In this document: positions 48,528 to 57,741 of the stretch, piece by piece | How the letters are laid out: every line of letters starts with the position of its first letter | Numbering within the stretch: the stretch's first letter is position 1 | Origin: JAIBJN01 sp963842305 | GTDB taxonomy: Bacteria > Actinomycetota > Thermoleophilia > Gaiellales > Gaiellaceae | Direction: 5' to 3' | Assembly (NCBI GenBank): GCA_963842305.1 | Contig: CAWJFW010000003.1 | Location: forward strand, 510,567-574,566 | DNA length: 64,000 nucleotides | Notes under the pieces: generated by a model | Database searches by the model: none | What the model was told of the DNA's origin: nothing | What the model saw: the letters and a program-made list of their open reading frames with translations, nothing else | Program-made: the position numbers and the translations under genes

Positions 48528-50489
48528 GTGGGTCCACCCTCGGGTCCCGTAGAAGCGGGGCTGGCCGCAGTCGCGGTCGCGCTGGGGCTCATGTGTCTGG
48601 GATACGGCCTCACCGGCTTGGTCCCCGCCTGGCGGCGCGAGCCCGTGACGCGATGGGCGCTGGCTTTGCCGGCGGTCGTCTTCCTCGCGTTCGCGATGAT
48701 GCTCGTCCAGATCGCCTCGCGTGGCGCCTTCTTCCACAATCCGGCAGCGGTGCGGGTCGTCGTCGCCCTCATCGTCGCCGGCCTGATCGTCCGGTGGCTG
48801 GTCGGGCGCATGTGGACGGCCGGCTCCCGCTTCCGGGGCCGTCGCGACCTCCTGCTCGCAGTCAGCGTCTCGCTGCTCGCGGCGGCCGTCTGGGGATCGC
48901 CCGTCTTCCGCATGCTCCCGGTCGCGGTACCGGGCGACGCGTCGCTGCACGCCGCCTGGGCGGAGCAGTTGATCAACGGCGAGTCGACACCGTCCGGCTC
49001 CCTGACCGGCGACATCCCGAACTACTACCCTTGGCTGTACCACGGTCTGCTGGCGCTCGTCACCCACTTGAGCCCCGGTGGGCACGCGCTCGTCGGCCTC
49101 GCGCCCGTCCACCTCTTCCAGGTGCTCGGCATGGCAGCGGCACTGTTCGGGATCGGCCATCTATTCGCCGGACGCTGGGCCGGCGCCTCCGTCGCCGTTC
49201 TGGGAGCGGCCACCGGCGGATGGGGCTGGACGGTGGTCGGCGGCCTCGACCTCGTCACGAACCCGCGCGCGGACGGGGGCGCCGAGGCGACCACCTACCT
49301 CGGCGACCTGCTCCTCGTCCGGTCGTACAACGCCTCGTTCGCAAACCTGGCGCCCTCGTACCCCCGCGATGTGGCGCTTGCCCTCCTCGCAGCCACGCTC
49401 TTCGCAATGGCCCGGGCCGTCCGCTCGGGAGAGCTGCGCGACTACGCGATCGCCGGCGTTGCGCTCGGCCTCGTCGGCCTGACGCAGACCGACGCCTTCA
49501 TCGTCGGCCTCCTGACGGCGCCGCTGCTTGCTGCCTGGGCTCCTCGAGGGCGGCGACTGCGGACCGCGGCAGCGCTCCTCGTTCCTGCGCTGGCGCTCTT
49601 CTCCGTGTGGGCCGTGCCCCTCGCGATCTCGTACATGCGGCTGGGGGGTTTCGTCGACACGACGATCGTGGGCCCGATCGTCCTTCCGGCCTGGGCGATC
49701 TTCGGTGCGTGGGGAATCGTCGCGCCGCTCGCGCTCGTCGGCGGCTACCGGGCGTTCCGATCGCTCGGCAATCCCGTCGTGCGGGTCATTGCCGCATCGC
49801 TGGCCGCCGCCGCGGTCGTGCTGACCACCTCCATCCTGGTGTCGGGCGTCGTCGGCGAAGGCTTCGAGACCATCGGCCGCCAACACCGCTACTGGCCACT
49901 CCTCTGCCTGCCGCTCGGCATTCTCGCGGGGCTCGGGGCCCACTGGCTCGGCGTTCTCCTCCGGGAGCGCTCGAGAGCGGCGGCGTGGGCACTCGGGGCG
50001 TGTGTCCTGGGGCTCGCCCTCCCGTCTCCGGTCATTGCCAGCCTCGCGCTCCCGTCGACGTTTCCCGGCTCGCCGTCCCTGACCCGGGCGCTCGAGGGCG
50101 ATCCGGACGAGGCGTTGAACGCGGTGTCGGACTACGGAGACGGGATCTGCGACGCGGCCGTCCCGCGGCCGCTCCTCTTCTACTCCTACACGGGCTTCCA
50201 CTTCCTCGCCGTCCCGTCCGACCGGCGGCTGGAAAACGACGCGCGCATCCGCTGGGCGGACATCTACGAGCACATCGTCCCGCAGGACCAGCGGTTCCAG
50301 GACGACGAGGATCTCATGAGCGGTTCCGCAAGCCCGGAGGAGTTCGAGCAGATCGTCCAGCGGTACGGGCTCGACGTCGTCGTCGTGCCCCTGGAGAGCG
50401 CCGGGTCCGAGATCTTCCAGGGCTTGCCCTCGAGGCCCGTAGAGCTGGAGGGTGTGGAGTACGTCATGTTCGGGGTCAATCCGTGCTAG
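48528..50489 (+). CDS. large polytopic membrane protein, GT-C / polymerase-like
   Basis: 653 residues from GTG 48528, with about twelve membrane helices and a C-terminal soluble domain of about 120 residues (from SDYGDGICD to the final FGVNPC). The first external loop holds PGDASLHAAWAEQLINGESTPSG followed by NYYPWLYHGLLA, a layout shared by DUF6541-like and GT39-like membrane transferases in actinobacteria. Function likely in extracellular glycan assembly. It lies 31 nt before a second protein of the same architecture; the two appear to be distant paralogues. Confidence 0.62.
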   Translation: MGPPSGPVEAGLAAVAVALGLMCLGYGLTGLVPAWRREPVTRWALALPAVVFLAFAMMLVQIASRGAFFHNPAAVRVVVALIVAGLIVRWLVGRMWTAGSRFRGRRDLLLAVSVSLLAAAVWGSPVFRMLPVAVPGDASLHAAWAEQLINGESTPSGSLTGDIPNYYPWLYHGLLALVTHLSPGGHALVGLAPVHLFQVLGMAAALFGIGHLFAGRWAGASVAVLGAATGGWGWTVVGGLDLVTNPRADGGAEATTYLGDLLLVRSYNASFANLAPSYPRDVALALLAATLFAMARAVRSGELRDYAIAGVALGLVGLTQTDAFIVGLLTAPLLAAWAPRGRRLRTAAALLVPALALFSVWAVPLAISYMRLGGFVDTTIVGPIVLPAWAIFGAWGIVAPLALVGGYRAFRSLGNPVVRVIAASLAAAAVVLTTSILVSGVVGEGFETIGRQHRYWPLLCLPLGILAGLGAHWLGVLLRERSRAAAWALGACVLGLALPSPVIASLALPSTFPGSPSLTRALEGDPDEALNAVSDYGDGICDAAVPRPLLFYSYTGFHFLAVPSDRRLENDARIRWADIYEHIVPQDQRFQDDEDLMSGSASPEEFEQIVQRYGLDVVVVPLESAGSEIFQGLPSRPVELEGVEYVMFGVNPC

Positions 50490-50520
50490 CGGCCGTGAGC
50501 GCGAACCGGGTCGCGGCTCC

Positions 50521-52521
50521 TTGATCGCGGCGATCCTCGTCGGCTTCGTCCTCCTGCTCGTGCCGGGTGCAGGCGCCGCGCTCGCCGCGGCCGGCCCGGG
50601 GTCGATGTCGATCGAGAGCCGGCTGGCGCTTGCCTTCGGGCTTGGCTACGCGCTCGTCGCGGGCATCGCAACGGCGCTGGCACTCGCGAACGTGCTCTCT
50701 CGGCCGGCGTTCGTCGGCTGTGTCCTGATCGCGACCGCCGTGACCTGGTTGCTCGCGCTTCGGCGCGCCTCGCTCCGGGCACACGCGGCTGCAGTCAGCG
50801 AGCAGGCTCGTGAGGGCCCGTTCGCGTTGGCCGCGGGGCTCGCTCTGCTGGTCGGCGTCGCAGTGACACGGCCGTTCTATCCGGTGGAGCTCAACTTCGC
50901 GCTCGCCGCGCCGTGGCGGTACTGGGCGGACGGCCTCGAGGTCGCCGCCGCGGGCAACGTCCCGGCGGAATCGGGCCAGTGGGGAACCGAGATCCCGACC
51001 ACGGTCAGCAAGGTGGCTTTCAACTCCTTCGAGGGCGGCGTCTCCTTCCTGCTGGGCTCCGATCCGCTCGAGCCGATGCAGGGAATCCTCGCCGTCACCG
51101 CTGTCGGCCTCACGGCGGCGCTTCTTGCCCTCGGTCGGGAGCTGGGCCTCCGGCTCCTGGCGCCGCTCGTGCCGGCGCTCGCGCTCTTCCTTCCCGCATG
51201 GCTGCCTTTCTCGCGCGCCTTCGCCATCGACCTGAACACGTACAAGGCCGAGAACGTGGGCCGGATGGTCGCGTTTTGCGCGCTTGTCGCCGGGATCGTC
51301 TACATACGAGGGCGCGCCGGCCCGACGCTGGCCGTGCTGGCGGGGGCGCTGCTGGCCGTCGCAGGGCTCACTCACCTCGTGCCGGCGCTCGTCGCTGGGC
51401 TGATGCTGACGCTCTACGCGCTCGTCTCGCTCGTCGTGAGCCGTGGCCAGGCCAAGCGCGTCCTCGTCGGAGCGGCGGCGGCCGTGGCGGCCTTCGGCGC
51501 CCTCTATCTCGGCACGCTCGGACTGGCCGGAGGTGACCTGGGCTTCCAACGGGCGACCAGCGGAAGCAGCTTCACGGGCCTTCCCGCGAACGTCGACCCG
51601 ACGATCTCCTTCGGACGTCAGAAGCTGGTACACGGCGCCTCGGAACGAGACTTCTACATCGAGCCGCGCAACCTAGTCGAGCGGTTTGCGACCCAGTCGA
51701 TTCCTCGCGAGGAATCGGTGAGGTTTGCCGCGCTGGTGCTGGCCGCCCTCGCCCTGGCGACGGTGTTCATGGCTCTCGTCGAGCGGGCGTTCATCCCCCT
51801 GGCCTTCGTCGCCTGGGGGGTCGCGGGCACGCTTCTTGCCGTCGGCTTCTTCTTCAGCTACCGCTACGGCACCCAGATCCCGGCGAACTTCGGGCCGCGA
51901 CGGCTCTTTGGCTACATGATCCTCCTTCCGGCGCTCGTCGTGCCCGGCGTGCTGGAGGCGGTCTCGAGACCCCTCGTGCGCGGGAACCGCGTCGCGCTCG
52001 CCGTGCTGCCGCTCGCCGCCGCGGTGTTCGCGATCGGCGCGGCGGCCGCGCGCGTCCCCGAGCGCTTCCTTCCCGCTGCCGACGCCGGGCAGGCGGTGAT
52101 GGCGCGGGTTGCGGGCGCCGTCCCTTGCGGGACGAGGATGCTCCCGAACGCGCGCACGGCCGGATCGTGGGAGGCGGTCACGGGCCGGCGGAGCATCATC
52201 GAGGGGATGGCGCCGTACCTCCGTCCTGAGGTGATGGCACACGTACTGCCGCTCCTCGTCGGCTCGCGCGAGTTCTTCCGCGATCCGCAGGCGAATCGCG
52301 ACTTCCTCGCCCGGCAAGAGGTCGACTACGTCGTGTTCGTGCAACCGGGCCCCTGGATCGGGACGGCGGGCGGTCTCATTCCGACCGACGGCGACCTTCC
52401 CGCCCTCCGGTCGTTGCCGGGGCTCCGCCCGGTGCTCGAGGACGATCAGGTCTCCGTCTTCGCGGTCGGCGACGAAGCGAGCGCCGAGGCGGGCCCGCAG
52501 CCGCCCCGCTGTCCTCTCTAG
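50521..52521 (+). CDS. large polytopic membrane protein, GT-C / polymerase-like (second copy)
   Basis: 666 residues from TTG 50521 (the GTG at 50452 is in frame but lies inside the previous gene and adds non-hydrophobic sequence). About thirteen membrane helices. After the second helix pair comes an external loop EGGVSFLLGSDPLEPMQG, and a Thr/Ser-rich loop with DPTISFGRQKLVHG later. A C-terminal soluble domain ends with VDYVVFVQPGPWIG. Architecture matches the preceding gene. Possible roles are Wzy-like polymerase or polyprenyl-dependent glycosyltransferase. Convergent with the methyltransferase gene, 7 nt apart. Confidence 0.6.
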   Translation: MIAAILVGFVLLLVPGAGAALAAAGPGSMSIESRLALAFGLGYALVAGIATALALANVLSRPAFVGCVLIATAVTWLLALRRASLRAHAAAVSEQAREGPFALAAGLALLVGVAVTRPFYPVELNFALAAPWRYWADGLEVAAAGNVPAESGQWGTEIPTTVSKVAFNSFEGGVSFLLGSDPLEPMQGILAVTAVGLTAALLALGRELGLRLLAPLVPALALFLPAWLPFSRAFAIDLNTYKAENVGRMVAFCALVAGIVYIRGRAGPTLAVLAGALLAVAGLTHLVPALVAGLMLTLYALVSLVVSRGQAKRVLVGAAAAVAAFGALYLGTLGLAGGDLGFQRATSGSSFTGLPANVDPTISFGRQKLVHGASERDFYIEPRNLVERFATQSIPREESVRFAALVLAALALATVFMALVERAFIPLAFVAWGVAGTLLAVGFFFSYRYGTQIPANFGPRRLFGYMILLPALVVPGVLEAVSRPLVRGNRVALAVLPLAAAVFAIGAAAARVPERFLPAADAGQAVMARVAGAVPCGTRMLPNARTAGSWEAVTGRRSIIEGMAPYLRPEVMAHVLPLLVGSREFFRDPQANRDFLARQEVDYVVFVQPGPWIGTAGGLIPTDGDLPALRSLPGLRPVLEDDQVSVFAVGDEASAEAGPQPPRCPL

Positions 52522-52528
52522 AAGCCGT

Positions 52529-53347
52529 TCAGGCTGCCGCCGCGGCCGCGTGCTCGCTGGCGATGCAGCGAACCGTTACCCGGCGGCCATGCGCGTAGTC
52601 CCGCACGTGGCCCAATGCCGGGTTGTCCCTGGTCAGGCCCTCCCAGTCCGAGAATCTCTCGATCTCGAACCCGTAGCTCTCGAGGATCAGGCGCAGGGCC
52701 GGCACGGAGGGAGTGCCGACCACGGTCCCGCCCTCGTGCGAGAACTGGTCGGCGACGGCGTTCCGCGCGCGATCGGACCGTTCGGCCCGCAGCTTGACCG
52801 TCGGCTGCTCCTGGTTCGCGAGCACTGCGGTGTCGACGATCAGGTACCGGGGGTTGAGGTCCTGAATGCGCCGCATGAGCTCGTTGTAGCGGAGGGTGTG
52901 GTAGAGGAATCCGAGGCAGAGCACCACATCGATTTCGAACCGCTCTTCGGCGAGCACCTCGAAGACGTCGCCGATCCTGAAGTCGTATCGAGTGCCGGGC
53001 GCGTAGGCGGCCAGGTTCTCCCGGGCGGACTCGACCAGGTCGTCCCTGGCCTCGATCCCGACGACCTCGGCGGCCCCCGACCGGAGAGCGGCGAGCGACC
53101 AGCGCCCGTCGTGGCTCGCGATGTCCAGCACGCGGGCGTCCTTGAAGACATCGGCGTTCTGGGTGAAGACCGCCTCGTAGCGGAGATTCAGACGCCCGGC
53201 CGAGGCGTGCGTCTGCGTGGTGTCGTAGAAGCGGGGATATGCGTCGAAGAACATGGAAGCCGGGGCTTCCTCCGGCACGGGAGCCTGGGACTCCTCGTCC
53301 ACGTTCTCTCGTGAGATGAAGCGCTTGACTGATTCGAGCGGGGGCAC
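52529..53347 (-). CDS. class I SAM-dependent methyltransferase
   Basis: 272 residues from GTG 53347. The SAM-binding motif VLDIASHDGRWSLAALRSGAAEVVGIEARDD region lies near residues 70-100, followed by DVVLCLGFLYHTL and a C-terminal cap (VPALRLILESYGFEIERFSDW) typical of small-molecule or sugar methyltransferases. Glycan-cluster methyltransferases often cap or decorate sugar residues, sometimes ending O-antigen growth before ABC-2 export. The export pair is the next gene group upstream on the same strand, so such a role is plausible. Confidence 0.75.
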   Translation of the reverse strand: MPPLESVKRFISRENVDEESQAPVPEEAPASMFFDAYPRFYDTTQTHASAGRLNLRYEAVFTQNADVFKDARVLDIASHDGRWSLAALRSGAAEVVGIEARDDLVESARENLAAYAPGTRYDFRIGDVFEVLAEERFEIDVVLCLGFLYHTLRYNELMRRIQDLNPRYLIVDTAVLANQEQPTVKLRAERSDRARNAVADQFSHEGGTVVGTPSVPALRLILESYGFEIERFSDWEGLTRDNPALGHVRDYAHGRRVTVRCIASEHAAAAAA

Positions 53348-53400
53348 ACGTCGATCTTACCCGTCCCGCCGGGCGCCACTGCGCGCGCGCCCCGATCGGG

Positions 53401-54225
53401 CTAGACGTCCTCCTCCACGACGTCCTGCTCGCGAAGGTCGAGGAAGCGCGTGTAGGCCTCGATGACCTCCTCAGCCTCGCCGCGCATCGCGATCTCCCCC
53501 TTGTGCATCCAGATGACCTCCTCGGCGAGCTTTCGGATCGCCTTCATGCCGTGGCTGACGAGGAGGATCGTGCTTGCGCCGTCGCAGAGCGCGCGCATGC
53601 GGTCGAACGACTTCTCTTTGAAGCGCGCGTCCCCGACGGAGAGCGCCTCGTCGATCAGAAGGATGTCCGGATCCATGCTCACCGCGACCGCGAAGGCTAG
53701 GCGGCCGTACATCCCGGAGGAGTAGGTTCGCATCGGCAGGTCCATGAAGTCGCCGAGCTCCGCGAAGTCCGTGATCTCCCGGTACTTGGCGGCCAGCTCC
53801 GCGCGGGTGAGCCCGGCCGCGAGCCCGCCGAGGACGACGTTCTCATGTCCGGTCATGTCGCCCTTGAAACCGACACCGAGCGCGAGCAGGGTGCTGACGC
53901 GCCCGTGCACCTCGATCCTTCCGCTCGTCGGCGGCAGGATTCCAGCGATCGTCCGTAGGAGCGTCGACTTGCCGGCTCCGTTGACGCCGATGATCCCGAG
54001 CACGGTTCCGTGCGGCACCTCGAAGGAGACGTTGCGGACGGCCTCGATCGTCCTGACCGTCCGCTCGTTTCGCCCCAACCGCAGGAGCGACTTCTTGAAC
54101 GTCGGCCGCTTCTCGACGGTGGCTCGATACGTCAACACCAGGTCCTGGACCTTCACGGCCCAGTCGGTCTCGGGGACGGGCGGTCCGGCGAGCACGGGAG
54201 CAGCGTTGCTAGAGGCGGACGGCAA
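53401..54225 (-). CDS. ABC transporter ATPase for polysaccharide/teichoic acid export (Wzt/TagH type)
   Basis: 274 residues from TTG 54225. Walker A GVNGAGKSTLLRTIAG near 78-93, the Wzt-type VSTLLALGVGFKGDMTGHENVVLGG loop, signature YSSGMYGRLAFAVAV, Walker B DILLIDEALSVGDARF and the H-loop VSHGMKAI. It lacks the C-terminal carbohydrate-binding domain of E. coli O9a Wzt, so it is a short TagH/RfbE-type subunit. It overlaps the permease gene by 17 nt and pairs with it to export a lipid-linked polymer made in the cytoplasm. Confidence 0.92.
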   Translation of the reverse strand: MPSASSNAAPVLAGPPVPETDWAVKVQDLVLTYRATVEKRPTFKKSLLRLGRNERTVRTIEAVRNVSFEVPHGTVLGIIGVNGAGKSTLLRTIAGILPPTSGRIEVHGRVSTLLALGVGFKGDMTGHENVVLGGLAAGLTRAELAAKYREITDFAELGDFMDLPMRTYSSGMYGRLAFAVAVSMDPDILLIDEALSVGDARFKEKSFDRMRALCDGASTILLVSHGMKAIRKLAEEVIWMHKGEIAMRGEAEEVIEAYTRFLDLREQDVVEEDV

Positions 54226-55075
54226 AATCTCGCTCCCTCGAGATGAAGAAGAGGCCTCCGATGACGAGCGCGCCGACCGCCCACGCCAGGGTCAGGCCGA
54301 GCAGGAACGGGGAAGGCATCCGGCCCAGGTTCACGGCGTCGCTCAACGCCGTGAGCGGCGGATAGAGCGGGTTGAGGTAGAGGAGAGGGTGGTACTTCTC
54401 CGGCACCTGTGCCGGGATCCAGAGGATGGGTGACGTGTACAGCCAGATCCTGATCATGTAGCGGAGGAAGCTCGTGAGGTCCCGGAAGTAGACCTGGACT
54501 GCGGCGACGAACATCGCCACGCCGGCGCCGAAGACGACCATCATCGCGATGATCGGGATCCCCCACAGGATGTACGCCGTGATCGGGAGATTGGCCATGA
54601 CGTGAACGATCGCGTAGACGAACAGCGTCGGCAGGAAGAGGAAGAAGCAGGTGAGGACGGACGACAGCGGAAGCAGCGTCCGGGGGAAGGCGGTGTTCAG
54701 GATCAGCCGGCCGCCCCCGACCACGGAACGCGCGCCCTGGCTGATCGACGTGCTGACGAGGCGAAACGTGAACAGGGACAGGAGGAGGTACGCGAGGCCG
54801 ACCACGCTGCCGCCCCTGCGACCGACGATCTGGACGAGCGCGAAGTAGACGAGGCCGAGGAGCAGCGGGTTGAGGATGAGCCAAATCTGGCCGAGCGCCG
54901 TGTTGAAGTGCTTGCTGCGCAGGTCGGACCGGGCGAGCTCGAACGCGAACTGCCGCCGGCGCCAGAGCTGGCGAAGATAGGACTTGAGCGGCGGGAGGCC
55001 GACCTTGTGCGGCTCGTAGACGTGATGCTCGGACGAAAACTCGCTCGTCCGATGTGGATCGGCGATCGCGGTCAT
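54209..55075 (-). CDS. ABC-2 permease for polysaccharide/teichoic acid export (Wzm/TagG type)
   Basis: 288 residues with six membrane helices. The cytoplasmic N-terminal gate helix (LKSYLRQLWRRRQFAFELARSDLRSKHFNTALGQIWLILNPL region) and the C-terminal YTSPILWIPAQVPEKY plus LNPLYPPLTALSDAV segments are typical for Wzm/TagG. ATG 55075. It works with the ATPase encoded directly downstream. A separate Wzx-type flippase is 10 kb away, so the locus may make two glycans or an assembled one with two export routes. Confidence 0.92.
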   Translation of the reverse strand: MTAIADPHRTSEFSSEHHVYEPHKVGLPPLKSYLRQLWRRRQFAFELARSDLRSKHFNTALGQIWLILNPLLLGLVYFALVQIVGRRGGSVVGLAYLLLSLFTFRLVSTSISQGARSVVGGGRLILNTAFPRTLLPLSSVLTCFFLFLPTLFVYAIVHVMANLPITAYILWGIPIIAMMVVFGAGVAMFVAAVQVYFRDLTSFLRYMIRIWLYTSPILWIPAQVPEKYHPLLYLNPLYPPLTALSDAVNLGRMPSPFLLGLTLAWAVGALVIGGLFFISRERDFAVRL

Positions 55076-55121
55076 CGGGTGCAGGTTAGTCGCTGCCTCA
55101 GCCGTTCCGTCATGTCAACGC

Positions 55122-55892
55122 TCAGTTCAGGTGATCGGATGCGAGGATCGAGAGCGCGTGGCCGACGGCCGCGACAAGGGCGGCGGCGACGAGCAGCACG
55201 ACGAGCACGCGGGTGGCGTCGAGGTTGCCCAGCGCGGCATCCGCGATTGCGGCGGCGAGAGCGAGGAGGGACGCCTCGATGGCGTTGAAGGGACGGACGC
55301 TCGGTAGGAGCCGCACGCCCTCGCGCAGGCGAACGCGACCGGCGCTCGCCGTCTCGGAATCGGCCGTCACCTTGCTCGGCGGCGGTTTTCCAGCCTGGGC
55401 GCGGACAACGGTCAGAAGCAGCGTCTCCGCCTTGAGATAGAGGACGAGCACCGAGATCGTGAGGCCGAGGGCGGTCCAGACCCCGATCGAGTCCCAGCCG
55501 CCGTCGGCCCGGATCCCCAAAGCGGCGAACAGAGCAGCCTCGGTCGAGTAGTGGGCGAGGACGTCGAGGTAGACGCCCTTGATCGACGTCGTGCCTCGCC
55601 ACCGCGCCACCTCCCCGTCGCAGCAGTCGAGCAGGAGCTTGAGCTGGATCAGCAGCACGGCCCCGAGGGCGGCGAGGAGGCCGGGGAGACTCAGCGAGAG
55701 CGCGGCCAGCAGCCCGACCGGCAGCATGAGGGCCGTGATCGCGTTCGCGCTGAGCGGCGTCGCGATCAGCGCTCGCGTGACGTACACCGACACCCTGCGC
55801 ATGTAGAGCCGTCCCGCCCAGTGCTCGTCGGCCGGGCGGTCGAGGTGGCCCTCCGGCTGGACGACCGGGCGGAGCTCAGCGATCGAAGGCAA
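55122..55892 (-). CDS. CDP-alcohol phosphatidyltransferase-like membrane protein, altered catalytic motif
   Basis: 256 residues from TTG 55892, about six membrane helices. The family motif D-x2-D-G-x2-A-R-x8-G-x3-D-x3-D is read as D89, D92, G93, A96, R97, G106, D110, but the last position is H114 instead of Asp. In characterised members that fourth Asp is the general base. The family moves a phospho-alcohol from a CDP-carrier. Upstream lie a glycerol-1-phosphate-dehydrogenase-like gene and a cytidylyltransferase-like gene in one overlapping unit (17-nt overlap), which would supply a CDP-alcohol. Substrate unknown. Confidence 0.75.
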   Translation of the reverse strand: MPSIAELRPVVQPEGHLDRPADEHWAGRLYMRRVSVYVTRALIATPLSANAITALMLPVGLLAALSLSLPGLLAALGAVLLIQLKLLLDCCDGEVARWRGTTSIKGVYLDVLAHYSTEAALFAALGIRADGGWDSIGVWTALGLTISVLVLYLKAETLLLTVVRAQAGKPPPSKVTADSETASAGRVRLREGVRLLPSVRPFNAIEASLLALAAAIADAALGNLDATRVLVVLLVAAALVAAVGHALSILASDHLN

Positions 55893-56913
55893 GGACGAAC
55901 TCGCGGACTCGGTCGCTGATCTGGCCCTCGTCGAGGCCGAGGTGCTCGAGCACGGTGAACCGGTCGGGGCGCGTCGACGGCGCCTGCGCGACCGCACCCG
56001 CGAACTCCTCCTCGGTCAGGCCGACGTCGGCGGGGAGCCGCGCCGCTTCGTAGCGGCGAAGCGCGGCGTCGAGCTCGCCCACCCGCTCGTCCTCGCGCAG
56101 GAACGATGCGAACAGGGCCCCGACCGCGACCTGAGCGCCGTGCGGAGCGCGCCCTGGGTAGAGCGCGTCGATCGCGTGGGAGATCTCGTGGCACGCCCCG
56201 CTGCACGGCCGGCTGCTCCCGGCCGCCGCCATGGCCAGCCCGCTGAGGACGAGTGCCTCGGCGAGCGCCGTCAGGTACGTGTCCGACAGGAGGTCGTCCG
56301 TTCGGTGGAGGAGCGATTCGGCACCGGCGCGGGAAAATGCGGCCGCGAGACCGTCCACCGGCTCGCCACGCTCTCGCCCGGCGAGCTCCCAGTCGGCGAG
56401 CGCGCTCAGGTTGCTGAGGGCGTCGCCGACCCCGGCGCGCAGCTGCTCCGGCGGGCTGCGGCGCACGTAGTCGAGGTCGACGACCACGGCGATCGGAACG
56501 TGGACGCCGTAGGAGCCCTTGCGACCGTCGTGCTCGAGCGAGGCGACGGGCGATGCAATGCCATCGTGTGCGAGGTTGGTCGCCACCGAGACCATGGGCA
56601 GGCCGGCGAGGCCCCCCGCGTACTTGGCGACGTCAATGGTGCGGCCGCCGCCGATTCCGACCACGGCGTCGAAGGAGCCGGCACGAAGACCGTCGGTGAG
56701 CTCCAGGGCCGCCTCGATGGTGCCGCCCTCGACGGCGAAGGTCCGGGCGTTTTCGAGCGCAGGCCGGACGGCCGAGACGATCTCGTCGCCCTGGCCCGGC
56801 CCGACGACGACGGCGACGTGCCCGTGCGAGGAGATGCGTCGGTCCCCGAGCAAGGTGACGAGCGCGTCGACGGCCCCGCGGCGGATGTCGACCGCGAGCG
56901 GGCACGCGATCAT
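55876..56913 (-). CDS. sn-glycerol-1-phosphate dehydrogenase-like (EgsA/AraM family)
   Basis: 345 residues from ATG 56913. NAD(P)-dependent reduction of dihydroxyacetone phosphate to glycerol-1-phosphate, the archaeal lipid backbone, or reduction of a related keto-phosphate. GIGGGRTIDVAKY near 86-98, SVATNLAHDGIASPVASL near 109-126, and metal ligands D164, H242 or H246, and H258 (in GVGDALSN, GACHEISHAID and PHGAQVAVG) match the EgsA/AraM group rather than general glycerol dehydrogenases. A bacterial glycerol-1-phosphate could become a teichoic-acid-like or phospholipid part. It sits 5 nt after the cytidylyltransferase-like gene. Confidence 0.82.
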   Translation of the reverse strand: MIACPLAVDIRRGAVDALVTLLGDRRISSHGHVAVVVGPGQGDEIVSAVRPALENARTFAVEGGTIEAALELTDGLRAGSFDAVVGIGGGRTIDVAKYAGGLAGLPMVSVATNLAHDGIASPVASLEHDGRKGSYGVHVPIAVVVDLDYVRRSPPEQLRAGVGDALSNLSALADWELAGRERGEPVDGLAAAFSRAGAESLLHRTDDLLSDTYLTALAEALVLSGLAMAAAGSSRPCSGACHEISHAIDALYPGRAPHGAQVAVGALFASFLREDERVGELDAALRRYEAARLPADVGLTEEEFAGAVAQAPSTRPDRFTVLEHLGLDEGQISDRVREFVLAFDR

Positions 56914-56918
56914 GCGGG

Positions 56919-57650
56919 CTAGGAGAGGAATGCCAGCTCCCTCGCGCGGGCGAGGTCGCCGTGATCGTCGACCTCCACCCAGTCGACGGCGCCGATCGAG
57001 ACGACGCGGACGTCGCCACCCCGGTCGGCGAGTTCCTGGAACCCGTCCTCGTAGTACAGGGACGGATCACGCCGCCATGTCGCCTCGAGCGCGTCGGCAA
57101 GCGGGCCGGCCGCCGCCGGCTCGATCAGTGCCACGCCGATGTACTCGCCGGCGGCGCCCGCCGGGTCGATCTCTTTGCTGATCCGCTGCAAGGCCCCGTC
57201 CTTCGCGGCGAGGATCTTCATCTCCTCCGCACCGAGCTCCTTCTCCTGGTCGACGGCCAGCAGCACGCCGTGGCCGCGTGCCGCGAGCAGGGTCTCCTCG
57301 ACGCTGCGCGGATGCACCGTGTCGCCGTTGACGAGCAGGATCCCTTCGACGAAGGCGTGGCGGGCGAGCCACAGCGAGTAGGCGTTGTTCCACTCCTCGG
57401 CGCGGTCGTTGTAGACGAGCTCGAGGCGTATGCCATGGCGCTGCTCGAGCTCCGCCGCGCGCTCCTCGACCCTCTCCGCCGCGAAGCCGGTGACCACGAT
57501 CACCTCGGTCAGGCCGGCCGCGCTCAGGTTCGCGAGCGCGACGTCGAGGATCGTGCGTCCATCGCCGAGAGGGAGGAGTGTCTTCGGGAGGGCCTCGGTC
57601 AACGGATGGAGTCGGCGGCCGGGGCCTGCGGCGAGCACCAGGCCCTTCAC
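56919..57650 (-). CDS. sugar-phosphate / choline-phosphate-type nucleotidyltransferase
   Basis: 243 residues from GTG 57650. NTP-transferase fold: VLAAGPGRRLHPLTEALPKTLLPLG at 4-28 binds the nucleotide, EVIVVTGFAAERVEE, NDRAEEWNNAYSLWLAR and LLVNGDTVHPRSVE (metal-binding Asp). The NN-x-YSLW pattern is typical of LicC-like and inositol-1-phosphate cytidylyltransferases, so CTP is the likely nucleotide. It would activate the alcohol phosphate made by the next enzyme for the CDP-alcohol phosphotransferase. First gene of a three-gene minus-strand unit; 91 bp separates it from the divergent GT2 gene. Confidence 0.8.
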   Translation of the reverse strand: MKGLVLAAGPGRRLHPLTEALPKTLLPLGDGRTILDVALANLSAAGLTEVIVVTGFAAERVEERAAELEQRHGIRLELVYNDRAEEWNNAYSLWLARHAFVEGILLVNGDTVHPRSVEETLLAARGHGVLLAVDQEKELGAEEMKILAAKDGALQRISKEIDPAGAAGEYIGVALIEPAAAGPLADALEATWRRDPSLYYEDGFQELADRGGDVRVVSIGAVDWVEVDDHGDLARARELAFLS

Positions 57651-57741
57651 GCGCCTTCACCGACCTCCACTGCCATCCGCGGGGGTTCTATCACGGCCGT
57701 CGTTCGTGCAACCCTGCGATCATGCCGGGCGGAGGGCCGGC

